A stretch of DNA of 64,000 bases from Certhia americana (lineage: Eukaryota; Chordata; Aves; Passeriformes; Certhiidae). Below are positions 27,401 to 42,400 of the stretch, one piece after another. How positions within the stretch are numbered: position 1 is the stretch's first letter; every line of letters begins with the position of its first letter. The stretch is taken from NCBI GenBank assembly GCA_018697195.1, contig CM031857.1:67543053-67607052 (forward strand), in the 5' to 3' direction. A program made the position numbers and the translations under genes. The notes under the pieces were generated by a model. That model ran no database searches and was not told where the DNA came from. It saw only the letters and a list, made by a program, of their open reading frames with translations.

Positions 27401-30400
27401 AGGCAGCCTTCGGCATTTTAGTGCTAAGAGCAAAGATAAGAGAATTTCAAGAGGACAGAAGGAGTGAAGCACAGTAGGGTGAGCAAAAGAACTACAGGAG
27501 ATTTGTAAGACAAAGGATGTTTAATAAGCGTAAGAGGCTGTCAGCTCCAGCATGGCACTAGCACACAGCTGCCACTAGTTCCCAAGGTACTCATCTGAAG
27601 CACACTCTCCTACACAACATGACAATTCTGTGACAATCCAACCTTCTGACCAATGCAGGATTTATCTTTTCTTCTGGATACCCCAATAACTGTACATTTA
27701 CTACTGTGTAAAGAACTTGAATCCAAAATAAAGTTAAATGCAATAGACTGTCATTTCATAGTAATTTGTACCCAATTCCACGTAACATCTGTTATCTTCT
27801 TTGGCTTTTTGTGCATGCTAAATCTGTAACATGATCATAACAGAATAGGAAATCATAAAAATTAAATCAAAATCTACATTTTGATTGCATTGTGATGTTT
27901 GCCTCTTTGGTCACGGGCTGGCAAGGTGCAAAGTACCTCCCTATCCCTCCAAAATAACACAGGCAACAAAACACTCAATTCATGGAGACCTTGAACTGCT
28001 TTCTGCTTACATCTGAGGTTGTCTGTACAAAGGGAGCAAAGTTTAGGTGCTGAGAATATTCTGGTGGAACAAATCAACCATGCATTCGATACTTCCTCTT
28101 ATTTGTTAAAAAATGCCTGCAGAGTGTTATTTGAAAAACTGTTTCAGATAGATCTGCATGGGAAATAACAATCCATTACCAGTCTCTACTTTAGAAGATC
28201 AAGTGACAGAGATAAGCAAAGAGGAGCCACTGGTAGACTACAGAGCTATTTTAAATCAGTTGCTATATGATGCAAAATGACATTCACTCTCTCCTTTCAC
28301 AGACTTTTTCCATAGCTAAGCTGAGATCCTGAACAGCCCTAGCTGAAATGTCAAGACTAGCTTTCCTTTCTTGGTCCAGACTTTTCAAAATGGGAATAGT
28401 TTTGCAGAGAATTCAAAGCATAAAAAATATATTTAACCATAGAAATAATGCCATTTACTCCAAACAGAATGTGTTTAATTCAGTGAACTTCAGAAAAATA
28501 TACACAATTATTTCATCCTACGTGCACTTAATGTGCTTTGTCATTCTTGGTCTTCTAAGCTCTTAGACACAACTATGAAAGAGTTTAATGTTTGATTTTA
28601 TATAACACATGCTTTGATTTCTTCTAGTACCTCCCCCTAAACAGAGCAGCTTGGACTAAAATTAATCAGTTTTCTGTGGGTTCTTTGTTGTTGCAAGCAG
28701 GATAAGACAGATCAAAATTAATTTTCTTTTCTGTAAGGGCATCAAAAGTTAAACCTTGCTTAATTACACACCAAATCTGCATCTCAGTAATGAGCATCTA
28801 GAGGTTTTTACATCACAGACTGAGAAAGAGTAGTAGTGAAATACCAGTGAAGCATGAGCCCGTTTATTATCACTGTATTGCGAATCATTTCTGTGTTTTT
28901 GAGCTTATTAGTTAAATATAGTTTAAAAAGCTATTTGAACATTCTCATCACCTTCTGAAAAAAAACCCCAGAATTATCTTCAAGTGAAAAATTCAAATCT
29001 TTGACTATTCCAACTGCTATTACTTCAAATACCAATCTGAAAAAGTCTCATGAACAGCTTTCAAGATTAGCTCTCTCAGAAAATGCCTGTCTTAGATTCA
29101 TTACATTAATTGTACAATGTGGCCCACAGATTTCTGTCATCTATTAAGGCATGGTTTAATGCCCCCATGATGAAAAAAATAAGTTTCATAGGAAAAGAAA
29201 AATAATTAACCATGTTCTCAATATTGTAACAAAAAAACTTCCTCATTGCCACAGAAAACAACCAAGTACAACTATTTCCATATTCATCTCATTACTCTCA
29301 TCAAGCCCCAAACCAGCTTGAAAATCAAAAAAACACTTCACCATATAGAAAATCAGCTCCTTCACTTCTCACCTGAAGAACAGAGACAGTGAAGAGCTGA
29401 GACAATTCCATCAATAATTATGCTGAGGCATTACAATTTAGCATAGAAGCTGTGATGAATACAGCTGGCCTTATTTCTCAGAAGGTCATACACCCAACTC
29501 AAAAACGTGGGATTGATTTTGAGCCCTCTTCACTGCTTGTAAGAAAAGAGCAAAGAACTATAATAAATAGCAAGGAACTTAAAATTTTTTTAAATAGTTG
29601 ATTATCCCAAATAAACAAGTTTTTCCCACAATTAATTTGAAGGATCTATTTTTTTTACTAAAGCAGAATTTTTTTCTTGAATACAGCAACATGAATAACT
29701 GATCTGAAACAAAAATTATTAGCTAGTTAGAATTCCATCACAGTAACTCTAACTTGTTTCACTTCAAGGTAAAAACCAAAGAAATCTTCAGCGTAAGTAC
29801 TTAAAATTTCTGAAGTTACTCAGTGTGCAGCTGCTGAGCAGCATGTATACAGTCCCTTACAACAGTGGCAGGCTACTTGGATGATGTGTGAGAAGTGAGT
29901 AACACTGAATCAGTTCATTGATATTGCAGCTATTAACAACTACTTCTACTCAGAACGTTTAAATTCAGAATTTGTATTTTCAGATAAATGCAAATAAAGA
30001 TCAGCATTTTCTTCTTAAATACAATAGACCATAACTGATCTTGTGAAGGAATTAAATGATTGTCATACCTGCAGACATAACCATGACTTCTATTAATTCA
30101 AGTGCACCCCAAGAACCTATTTTTAAATCAGAGAGGTCACTGTAACAGGACTAAATCTGGAGCTTTGCTAAAGAATCACACACAATCAGACAACTTAATC
30201 AGTATACTTCCACCACCTGTACTCTTACACCTCTCTCCTAAACTTTAGTCCTATTTCAACACATTTAGTGGGCAAATGGGTGAGACATTTCTTTGAGATT
30301 TTTGGTTTTATTTGTATGACTGTTTTAGAAATGAAACATTCCTGTATTTTTAAAGCGTTCATGGTCCTCTAGTTTACAAGTTGCAAGATTTCCTGAAAAT

Positions 30401-33400
30401 ATTTGTATTGAATAAATGTCACCAATTGTAACTAAAGAGTGAGCAGCAAAATTCAGTGATGCATCCTATTCTTGACTATCATGAACTATGCATGCCTTGT
30501 TTTTCATAAAAGAACAAAAGACACATATTAACAAACTAAATAACCCAGAAATCAGAATCCCGACAAACTAAACACTGTGTGTACCTTAAGGAAAGGTCCT
30601 AAAGAGCTGGTCCAGCCTTTAACTGATTAAGCAGCATTTTCAGAAAATTGAAAGGTTGAAAGTTTTCTTTGGATCTCTAAATAGCTATTTCATTAGCGTG
30701 GACTTGTTCGGTTACATATGCACAAATGCTAGAACTCTTGGAAAAACTAAGCAACAAGTAACCTGCCTGTTCTTTTAACATTAGTATAAGTTGTATCAGA
30801 CCGCAAAACCTTTTCCACAAAATATCTAGTCGATTATTTAAATGTTCTCATTCTCTCCTATGAAAAGAATAGCATCATAAGAGTCGTCAAGAATGGTGCT
30901 ACTCTTTACACCAATTCATTAAAGAACAACTGCAGCATTTGGATGGAGAAGCAGAAAAGCTCTTTGAATGCAAATCAAGATTGATTATCAAATCAAATAC
31001 TCATACCTGATTATATAAATCAACATCTCTAAGTATTTGTGAAACAATGTTCCCATCCTCATCACAAGAAGTCAATCTGATCCAAAACAGGAAAGTAATC
31101 TCCAACTCTCCCAACTGGCATTTCCACTACCTCCCACAGCCACACAGGTATGGGATTTCATGCTCTTTAGACAGAGAATGCAACAGAAATGTGTGCAGCA
31201 AGCTCGCCAACAGTATCTTTTTAGCTATCATCCCTATACAAAATCACAAGGTAAGCTAGGCTGGAAAAGACCTTCAAGACCATCGAGTCCAGAGTATGAT
31301 CAAACACCCCCATGTCAATTAGACCATGGTACTAAGTGCCACATCCAGTCTTCCTTTAAACACCTTCAGGGATGGTGACACCACCTCCCTGAGCAGCCCA
31401 TTCAAATTCCCAAACACCCTTTCTGTGAAGAACTTCTGAATGTCCAGCCTAAACCTCTACTAGTGCAGCGTTAAGACTGTGTCCTCCTGTCCTGTCACTG
31501 GCTGCCTTGAAGAAGAGACCAATCCCCACCTGGCTCCAACCTCCTTTCACCCATACACCTATAAAACCAACCATAACAGTACATTCCTGATACTGCTCAA
31601 CTGATCTGTTTTTGCTTTTTGAAACAGATGGCAAACAGAAGGGATAAGCTGCTCTGGTTCTACTTTTAACCACAGAAATAGAAGCAAATGTAAATTTTTC
31701 TCTGCTGCTCTTCTTTTTCTTTTAACTGAAATTTACCTTCCAGCTCTGTCATCATTGATGGGCTGAACAACCGTACTTTTCAACAATGCCTGGATATTTA
31801 ATTAGGATTCAAGAAAAAATTGTTGGCTACACCTAACATTTGCCAGCAGCATGCAGCAGCTCTGACATGACCTAAATGAAGGCTTCCTCTCCTCACCTCA
31901 CAGCTAAAATTAGCCACAAACATGCAAAGAAAAACAAATATTGCATCCTTTCCTACATGCATAGGCAGCTACAAGCTCTCCTTCTTGTTGCTCCTTATTT
32001 GGAGTTAAAACCAGCAATTTCTTAATCCAAGTGAAATAAAGACAATTCACAACACAAGATTCACTGGCACAGTCTAGGAAATAATTTGATTACAAGGCAT
32101 GTTTTGTAATCAAGTAAAACCAATATCGAATTCATAAAAGAAGAATCAAAGTGGTATTTACTAACACAGCAGGAACTTGAAGGAGCATACGTTCCAGTAA
32201 GTTATTCATTTGCTCAACACACAATACTCCTAGCAACTACATCATGATGCTTTACAAAAATATTACAGTTTACATCAACCTAAATTTCTCAAACTTGATT
32301 TCACAAGACACTGAGGTATTTGAGAACACAAAGAGTACTGAAGTTTTTAAAGCACATTATTGTTTGTGTGGAAAATCAACAATGAGGTAGATAAAACAAG
32401 AAAATTTTGAAATGTTGCAGTGGTGTTTTGCTTGTTTAATTCAGTCTGTCAATATTCTCATGCAAATACAGAGAAGTTCATTTTATGAAAGAAAACTCTT
32501 CCTACTATTACACATCAGAAATGGAATCATTTATTATAGTAATTACATAATTCATATAATAGGTAAATAGCACAGGACAGGCTTTTAGTCTTTTATTCAT
32601 ATAAATATGTTTTAATATTTACATTTTAAAAACCAATCATTCAACTAGGAAACAGCAAAAAAAAAAAAAAAAAAAAAACCCTGACCTGAGAAAGTTATAT
32701 AAAATGCTCATTTCCATCATTAGAATTCTGATTCTTATGTATAGACTTTGTTGAAGACATAGATTTTCCACCATTTTCCAAAAGCATGCTACATAACAAA
32801 CTACCTACTCAGGGTCTGATTTAGTTTGATCACTGTACAGGCTCACTGGAGGAAGATTATTTTCATCCTTAGAAAACAGACTCAGAAATTTCTTAAGCTA
32901 TTCACACCTCTTGTCAGTAAGTCACTCACCTCTTCCTTCTTCCAGTCTGTGTCTCCTAATTACACGCTGCCGCTTTTCTTCTTGTCGTAGCTGAAGGTGT
33001 TCTTCAATGTTAACTCCAGGAACTGGGACAGCTAAATAGAGTAAGAAAATAAACCATGTAAAATTATCTTTTCAATTGTTATGGTGGCAATAAACCCTAA
33101 AAGAAGTAAATGAAAACTGAAAATCTACTTACTAGATGTTCATTACATGGCCCTGGCAATAAACAAAACCAATTTCAGTAAATTAGGAGGAGTTCTAAGC
33201 TTTATCTCCTAATTTCCTGGTTTTCATGAATCTGGCAATTCCAACATCACTTAGTAGTACTTAGGAATATACATATACACAGTTATGTGCTGTCATGGTT
33301 ATCTCCAGTCCCCCCCCTAAAAAGTTTCAGAAAGTATTATTAAACCAAGTCTATGATTGTTTGGATTTTTAAAAGGTTTTACATGAATTAGCCATGGTTT

Positions 33401-36400
33401 AGATTAAGAATGCTTAAACCCTGATAAAAACATTATAGAAAAGTTTGCAGGGCATCAAAAAGGACAAGAACTTCTCTGCAGTATCAACATTAGTATCATA
33501 ACTGCACAAGTCACAAAGTGGCACAGGTGACTATAAGTGAACAACAGTTCACTTAACAGAAAGACTCCACTTTGCTATATACCAATAGATAAATATGACA
33601 GTTAAGCACCATTTTAACAATATTATACTAAAACTGTCCTGTAACAATAAAGTGAATAAACAAAAGTCCTGAAGGAAAAAAAAAAAAAAGGTGCAGTAAA
33701 AATGAGAATTAAAAGCCATTTTGCTAATTTCATATCACTTACCCAGCAAGAGATCTAAAGGTATCATCTCTTTCACAGCATCAAGGATTCCTCTTTGCCT
33801 TGCTTCCTGGCCATCTAGTTCTCTAGCACATGCCTTGCAGCAGCCACACACAGCACAGCCTGATTCACCTGAGCCACAGCCACAGATTCTGCAGCAAACA
33901 GAGTTGCTTTATCACTATCTTTTATTTTTGTTTATTACTGATTATTAATTACATTTGTAATCAAATTATAAATTATTACTCTGTTCTATGAAGGATACCT
34001 AGTTTAAATCCTAGCTGCTGTTGCATGGTACCAGGATCATACACTGACCATTCACTGAACTGACTTCTCAGCATTAACTTAATGTACACCACATGAAAAC
34101 ATGAACAAGGAAACAACAAACACACAAAATGCTGAAAAAATAGTAATGGTGATGCAGTGGCCCTTTGCAGCTCAACTAAGAAGTAACAGATAAAAGCAAC
34201 TTGAACAGCAAGATAAATTCCATCACAGGATGAAGAAAGGTTATCTTGAACCAGCTGTCTGTCAAGAGACAGAAATTATATTGGGGTTCATATCCAACAG
34301 CTTCTAGTAAAGAACTACATGCTAAAGTAAAAAAAACTTTTTAAAACTAAATTACCTGCAGCCACAAGCTATTTACAGAAATGTTAAGCCATTTCTGATT
34401 TTAAAAACACATACAACTATATTTAGCTATATAGTTTATTTATAAATATATTTAGCTATACAGTTACTTGTAACTTTGATGGAAATTTTAACTCAGCTTA
34501 CATTCAAGAAGTGCTTTAGCAGTCCAACTCACTGTACCACCCACATATGTGCTTACCCTCCAGGTACTCTATCAGGACGCCCGCTACTAACGCAGCTGGC
34601 TCCATAACCTGTGCAATCTCCACATACAGTGCACACCATACACTGCTCCAGCTTCCATTTATGCATGCCTGGAGGACACATCATAGATTTCTCATCTTTT
34701 TCATCCAGTTCCTCTTCCAGGTCTTCATCCATTGCTGTTGCCATGTTCTCAACTCCAAAGCCTAATTAAGATATTGAAATAAGAAACATTTGCTTTATGA
34801 GGCAAACAGAGAGGGTTCTGGTTTCCCAGTGAGGTAAAAACAGGATGGACAGGACTCTGAGCAACCTGATCTAGCTGAAGATGCCCCTGCTCATTGCCAA
34901 TGGAGTTGCACTAAATGACCTTTAAAAGATTGCTTCCACCTCAAACTATTCTATGTGTCTATGAACAGTGGCTTACTGCTGAAGCTCTGAAGAAGACTCA
35001 CAGATCAGGTTTTAAAAGGAATGACTAGGAATGCCCCATCTGCCTGCTTAGCACAGTGTCTTTTTGAAGTATCTCTGTGCATAGGCATGTTTGATTTTTT
35101 TAATCATGTTGCAGATATTCAAGCTTTAGTCTTGTAATTACATTTTATAACAAAATGCCTAGCTTTGTTTTCACTTCTGACATTTGCCAGCACACAAAAG
35201 AAAAGGAAAACAAGGTTCCACACCTTTTCCTCCCTGGCTCATAGAGCCTGTGTCTCGCCCACATTGTCCTTTATTATTTACTCCAAATGTCCAAACTTCT
35301 CCATTCTTCATTAACACACAGGTGTGAGCTTTGCCCATGGCTACCTGAGTCACAAAATGGCCCTTCAAATCTGTTACTAAACCTGTAAGACATAAAACAC
35401 TTGAGTGACAAATTGCACTTTCTGGCCAAGAAGGAAACTCGATATAACAAAATTGTTACTGATAACTTAAAAATTTACAGCAAGGGAGAAAAGAAGATTA
35501 AAATAAAAAGACCCACAAATGCTAGAATAAAAAGTGAGAGGAGAACTAGGCCTAGGCCACTTGTCCTGAAAAAAAAAAAAAATAATCCAAAAGCAAACCT
35601 AAAACTGCTGAAAATCACTGGTTTTGAAAAAGAATTCTAAAGGAGTCATAAAGCCATTGGATTTTACTTCATTAGCATTTTACTTAAACTGTGGTGTACA
35701 GGATCACCTGCTACCTTATGAGCAGAGAAGCACATAAGACCTTGTTTCCAGCAGCCTTTGTTTGTAGCAAAGCACATCTTATTACTGTGACTTTTTCCTG
35801 TGCAGCCTTCTTGTGTCAGATTAATACAAGTGAATTTCTTCTCCTTAGAGGAAGAATTAATTTGGATCTCTGTCACCACTGATGCTACATTATTTTACAG
35901 AACTTTACGAAAGTGGCTTTTTCCACCCTTCTGTCATATTTGTCTGAATCAACCGAATGTCAGAAATACATTAAAAAAGTAAGAAACATACAAACAACAT
36001 TTTCATGAGCTAAAAGCTTCCATACTAATTTCAATTACTTCAGTTGAAAAATCATTTGAAAGACCAATATTAACTTACTTGTACTATCAGAGTAAATGGC
36101 ATCTTTTCCAAACATGTAGAGTTCTCCATCTTTGGAAATTACAGAACTGCTTCCATTATTGCATGCTGTAGATATAACAATCTTTCCTTCCATTTTAATA
36201 ATCTTTTTAGGCTTATATGGTTTTGATTGCCGTCTGCTTTTAGCTTTAAATAAAGAAATAAATTACAAGCAGATCTTGTACCAAAAAATCCCCAAACCAT
36301 CACAGGCATAATCATTAGTTTTCAGAAAACTGATGGAAAAAAAACCCAAACAACTATGTGCACAATCTCCTGGTCTAATTTTAATTGGATTATACTGCCT

Positions 36401-39400
36401 CCTCTCAAAAAATACAATGGCAAGCAAAGACATGATTAGATCAGTATCTTTTAGAAATGATTCTTCAAGTATTTCAAAACACATTAATTATTCTTATTAA
36501 ACTATCACATCATCATTTACCATCTGTTTCCTAAAGTGAGGTACTTAATTTAATATTACACCAGATGACAGCTTCAGGGCACTTAAAGCTATCTTTAACT
36601 GTCTTATAAAGTCTATTTCAACTTACACACACAGCTAAAGAAATCAAGACTAGGAAATGTGTTAATTTTATATTGATGAGGCATTTTTTGGTCTGAAGAT
36701 CAAATCAGTTTGTCTTCTTTAATGCCTGAAGAATGCTGCTTGATCAAGCACAGAAGATCTGCTTCTACAAGTTCTCATCAATGTACCTCTCCATCAGCCA
36801 CAAGACCCATTTCCAAATCTTAATAAAACAACAGCGAAGAGGCAGAAGTTTGACTCGACAGTTTTTCCAAGTCCCAGGCAGACAGCATGACCAAATTTAC
36901 GACAGTCTTTTTCTTGGGACAACTCTAAAATAGTACTTCCACTACACAGTTCCACCGAACTGTGTTAAAACACGGATTGGATTCTTCAGCTGGGAGAGGT
37001 TTTGGCACTGGCCAGCATAATCTCCAGCACAAATGGCATGTTTATATGCTCCTGGAAAATGCTGAAAATCTTCCTTTCAAATTTGAAATGCTTTAAGAGG
37101 CTTTTACCAACCAAACAATGATACGTACTCGATTCACCATCCTCTCCTTTACTAGCAGAACCTGTGAAGAATATGCTTCCATCCTCAGCAACAAGTAAGG
37201 CATGAGAGCCATCATGTCCAACAGAAAACTGAATAATCTTTGGAGATTTTGTGATTGGGAGTTCAACCCATTTGCCAGCTGAAGGGCCACCTTGTTTGAT
37301 TCCAAGGCTCTGATATTTGCCAGTATAATAGATCTACAAGAAAAAAGTTTATCAATTTTAGTTATGCCACAGCAGTTCAAACTTATATAATTGTCAAAAG
37401 TTGCATGGTTTTAAAATCCTTTTGTTTCAAACCACACTGCACTCTTCCTGACTTTGTTTATGCCATTTCAGTATCTCTGTCGCTAACCCATCAATTTTGA
37501 CTTAATAGGGGAAACATTCTGATTAGAGTCTAAGATTAAATTGTTTTGAAACATGCTTTCTACTGAGTCACTGGGTTTTCATATATAATTGTTTGGCTAC
37601 ATGAGTTGAACACACAAGAAAGAACTGAAGACACTACTCAGAGCAAACTAAGCATTTAAAATACTTCACAAAAAAGCATGTATAAAAAAAAGATAGTATT
37701 ATAACAATAAAATCAATTTAAAATAACAAATCAGTACATATTTTAATATGCCTCAACACATTTGTAAAGCATGTTTAGTAGATGCACAGTGGTCACTGAC
37801 TACATAAATAACAGAACAAGATATTTCATGTGAACAAACTTAAAAATATTGACATGAACTAAAAAGTTTCCTTTAGAACCATGCAACTCAACAACTCTAT
37901 AAACTTGGTAAGTCAACCAATGGGGCACCTAAAGCCATTTTACATTGCCTTATACATTGTATTTCCTACCTTAACAGACAACTTTATGGACCAAACCCAG
38001 GTAATTTGCTAATTCTCTACTGAACAGGCATTTTTGTCAGTTGAATGATAAAGTTGATCTGTTTCCCCAAAGCTGAAGAGTTCTATTTGATCTAATTCTG
38101 GTACATACTATTACATTTCCTTAAAAAATATTTACTCGTTAGCATTTTCAACAATCTCACTGCTCTAACAGCAGCAGAGCAAGGCCTTCATTCCATTTAA
38201 GCAATACAATGTTGAACATGTAATTAAGAACTATGCTTCTACAAGACGAATAGAATACTGAAATAGAGACACAGTAAATAATGTGAAGTGTCAGTGACAG
38301 TATTATTTCTAAATTTCCATGAAGATGCAAATGCCTCTAAAAGTCTCGGCTGAGCAGAACAACATATCAAATCATTAAGAATAGGTTTAAAGAAATCAAT
38401 TGAAAAACTTGCGTAGGGGAATCAATAATTCTCTAAAGGATCAGAAAAAAAATCAGGATGGGATTTAAATAAATTACTGTGGTCAGACTGTGGAAAGTCA
38501 TGAGGTGGTAAAATCTGCAAAGGTGCTAACACATCATTTGTAGACAGGCCATTTTGTTTCCCAAATTTAAACAAAGCCCTTCGTTGTAAGACTGACTGCA
38601 GAAATTCCTATAAATTCAAGTCATGGATTTCTCAGGAGTTTCAACTATCTGTTTATGCTTTTAAATAACTATTTGTCTTTTATGTTTTAAAGGAGGCTCT
38701 GAAAAATATATTTGAATACAGTCATAGGCATACATTCTAACATACTGAAAAGGCAAAAATAAATTATGGAAAATAATGATTAAATTAAAAAACACAGAAA
38801 TCTATTGGTGCAATTTGCTCTTTACTACAGAACATTTTCAGTACCTTTCCACTAGCAGTTTTCATCAGTGCAAACTCTCTCCCAGCACCAAGGACAGCTG
38901 ATTCCTCATCAAACCCTGTACCTGTGCAAGCAAGATTGTGTTAACCGAACAGTTTAACCAGGCAGTTTCACAGACCAGTTAGCTATCCAATACTCTAGTC
39001 CATGTAGCCAAATATGCTTTTTTTTTGTTCTGATAGAGTCAAAAGCAGGCTCAACAGAGCAAAAATACCCGAAAGCAAAGGCGAAGTGATATTTTTTCAA
39101 AATACCTTCATAGATACTAACAATTCTTCACCCCAAATACTGATGCAAATGTGTTTTTCAACATAATTCTTTTTCCCTTTAATCCAGTCAGCGGCCCTTG
39201 TAACTTGTTAACTTTGACCCACTTTAACTATGTTTATAAAATCCAAGCTTCAAACAATTATATATTTATTAAACAACTGAAGGAAAATACTGGAAAACCA
39301 TGAAAAGTAGTAGGGACAGGTGGTTCAAAATGGGTGGATGGATCTGACTCTGAGTCAAATAACACTTAAATGGTTTCAGACACCTCTCCATCTATTTATT

Positions 39401-42400
39401 ATGGAGCTATACCTTCCTGCACATTGTAGGAAGGAAAGCACAGGGTTTCATCTCTATTGTTTGAATTACCAGGCTTGTTATTAACCTTCAAAGAAGAGAA
39501 CTTACTGATAATGTGCAAATCTTTCTCCAGATCAAACAATGAGATGCCACAAGCATGTAAGCACTTTCTTGCAAGCTTAAGCTGCAGTTCTTGTTGCAAT
39601 ACTGGCTCAGTACTCGTGGCAAATATTCGCACTACAAATCCATCCTGCAATAAATACAAAAATCCGCTTTATAAAAACTGCATTAATTTACTTTTCAAGT
39701 CCTAAATGCATCAACATAGTATTATTTCAGAGTAAACTCTCAGAGGACACATTGATAAAGTAACACTTATTGTAACGTAACATTTACTACAGAAGAGAAA
39801 AGAAGAAAGTGACCATTAGGACAAGCTGAGTTAAACATCTGACACTTTAAACATATATTAAGTTCTATGAAAATGATATGAACACTATAAAAATAGTGAA
39901 CTGCTGTAGAAACCTTACTTTTGTAACTATTTACATCTATCTTTTAAGCCCTCGACTTCTACTGATTTAGAACCCAAAATTCTGCATGCAGATTCAGAAC
40001 CCAGAATTCTGCATGCTGTTAAGAGCACCTAGAAGAATTTTCTGTTTACAAGTGCAGAATTATCCTTTTTAACATCTGACCATGTTAAAAAAAAAGCAAC
40101 AGCAGTTCTGTTAGGAGGGAAATGGATTAATCCTGGTTTTCTTACAGATGATGTTTGGCATCTTTTGACAACCCCATCATACCCCATCCCCATTTTACTA
40201 TTCTTTACTATTTTACTATTTACTATTAGATTTTTCACTACCAAAAATCACACTAGAACTAAAAACATAGTGACTGTCTGATGAAAAAAAATCATACAAC
40301 CACCACTACAGTTTTTTCCCTCATAAAGGCACTTCTTTGAGCTTCCACAGCTTTGGCCAACAGTCAATTGTCATACAAAAGTCAACTGGAATGTAGTATA
40401 TTTCCCATCTCTTCTAATAAAACTGGCTGAAATGCCAGTAAGTTTCAAAGAAATTACATGAAATTAAATCAAGAAAAAAATTTATCCTTAAGTACCAAGA
40501 AGCTTATCCCACCAAGAACCTGTAGAACATGTTAAAAAAATGTTATTCGATGTCTAAGATTTTTTTTACTGAAAGAGCAATGGAGTTGCTTAAATTAATC
40601 TGAAAAAATAAAAAATCCATCACAAATCAAAATTGTGTGAAAAAATACCAAAACACTGCTTTTTTTTATGTACAAATATGGCAGTTTATCATTACTTCTA
40701 GTTACATGGGTTTCCACCTTAGTTGTGTTAGTGAAGAAAAAGCAAACATGAAGCCAAAAGAAAGCTATAAATATTGTAGAATAAAATCCAGTTGAGAGAG
40801 ATATCATTTGTAAAACTTACATCTCTAGATGCTGCTATTTGATTAATATATTCTCCATCTGTGAAAAGGATATTCTGCCCTTCAGAATGACAATCTGTGA
40901 GAAAAAAAATGAAGTGCACTGCATCAGTTTATATTACCATATATACACACACACTAGTCTCTGCTTTTAAGTCATTCTCACTCCAATCAGATTACGAGAG
41001 TTCTACTTTGTCTCAAATGAGATCATACTGTTCTGATAATGTGCTATTTTACACTAAGATATCCGGTCTCACTAAAAGCATTAAATTTTCCTTAGTTCCT
41101 GTGAGAGTTATTACAGCACTTTCCATTGTATGAGATGTGAGTGGTTACACCCCAAGAGTTAACTGCAAAAAAAAGTAGTCACCTGTGAGGCATATTCCAA
41201 ACTATTACAACACAACTAAATTCAAATTTGCCAGGACTATTAAGTCTTTCTCTTTCCCCAAAGACTTTTTTTTTATATAAGGACCATTATTTTTAAAGAA
41301 ACATTTCATTGGTCTGGCATATAAAGCTTACAGAAATAAATGAATGATGGTTTTCATTATTCATCTCATTTTTTCATGATTTATAAATTTCACCTATTAA
41401 CTGAAAATTAGGAGGTTTTTGAAAACTATCAAGTATATACTTGAATACATCACTCATAAATAGTTCAGACAATTCCAGGAAAAATCGGAGGAAAAGAATT
41501 CAATCCAAATTAGGAGAAAAAAAACAAAACATTCCTTTTCTTCAAGTTTAAACCTATGTCCCTACACCATTTCTTCTCCCCTTCCTGAGCTGTTGATGAA
41601 GCTACTGGCAAAGAGATTGGTATCATATGGTATGCAAGGTGTTTGTCCCATTGATTACACACAGGAAAGAAACCACTTCCAGAAATACTACAGGACAGCC
41701 ATTTTACACTCCAAATATTTGCATCATAATCCAAACAAAGATCCAGTATTAGCATTTTATCTAATAAACTTAATGCTAAATGGTGCACACGTAGTATCTT
41801 TCTAGCCTAACCAGGAAATCTGCTCGTTTTTTGCTACCTACCAGGAGCATTAGAAATAATACAGCTGAAAACACCCCACAGAAACCCATTGTTTACTTTT
41901 TCCTGACACACTGCCCAGTCCAACACAATGTCTTACCAGGAATAAAATACACATTAGAAAGCCTTCTGTAACTCTCACATCTGGAAGCAAAGTATCAAAA
42001 GACAACTTTCCTTCCCCTTAGAGCACAACTAGGTATGAATCACAGAGCAGGTATGCAGCAAGAATGATGGAGAATGGCAGCAGAAACACTGAAGTTTGAA
42101 ACACTAATCTCAAAAATTATCTCCGATTGAACAACCAAAGTCAAGTCCATGCTACTAATTCTCTAGGCTGCTATGTTGTGTTAGTGATAAAAGAAGTATC
42201 AGCAACTGAATGAGAGGTACCAAAACTAACCTAAATGGCATTTCTCCAAAGGTTACAGGAAGGGAAGCTGGTAAGCCTGACGTTTCCTTGAATGACTGAA
42301 AATTACATGCTCACATAAGCAGAAAAGCCAAGGAAACAGCACACTCTGGCCACCAGTGGGTCTATATTGCACTATTTAGCCTATTGCTTGAGTCACTTCA

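Larger units (their letters stand above)
25358..32929 (-). other. Intron E16-E17
   Basis: 7.6 kb intron, the second largest complete one. It holds an inverted CR1 fragment (31241-31550) and an A22 run (32657-32678). The rest is AT-rich; short frames at 26095-26280 and 28348-28566 resemble nothing I know. Confidence 0.65.
39645..40820 (-). other. Intron E8-E9
   Basis: 1.2 kb intron with a 27-base tandem duplication (39964-40017) and a degenerate TTTACTA microsatellite (40193-40228). Confidence 0.75.

Noticed and set aside
34553..34744. Minus-strand frame beginning MATAMDED as a separate small protein
   Set aside because: It is an internal Met of MYCBP2 exon E14; the frame is open upstream to an AG acceptor and both ends splice in phase.
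34547..34765. 72-codon + strand frame opposite exon E14
   Set aside because: It is the antisense shadow of a confidently assigned MYCBP2 exon.
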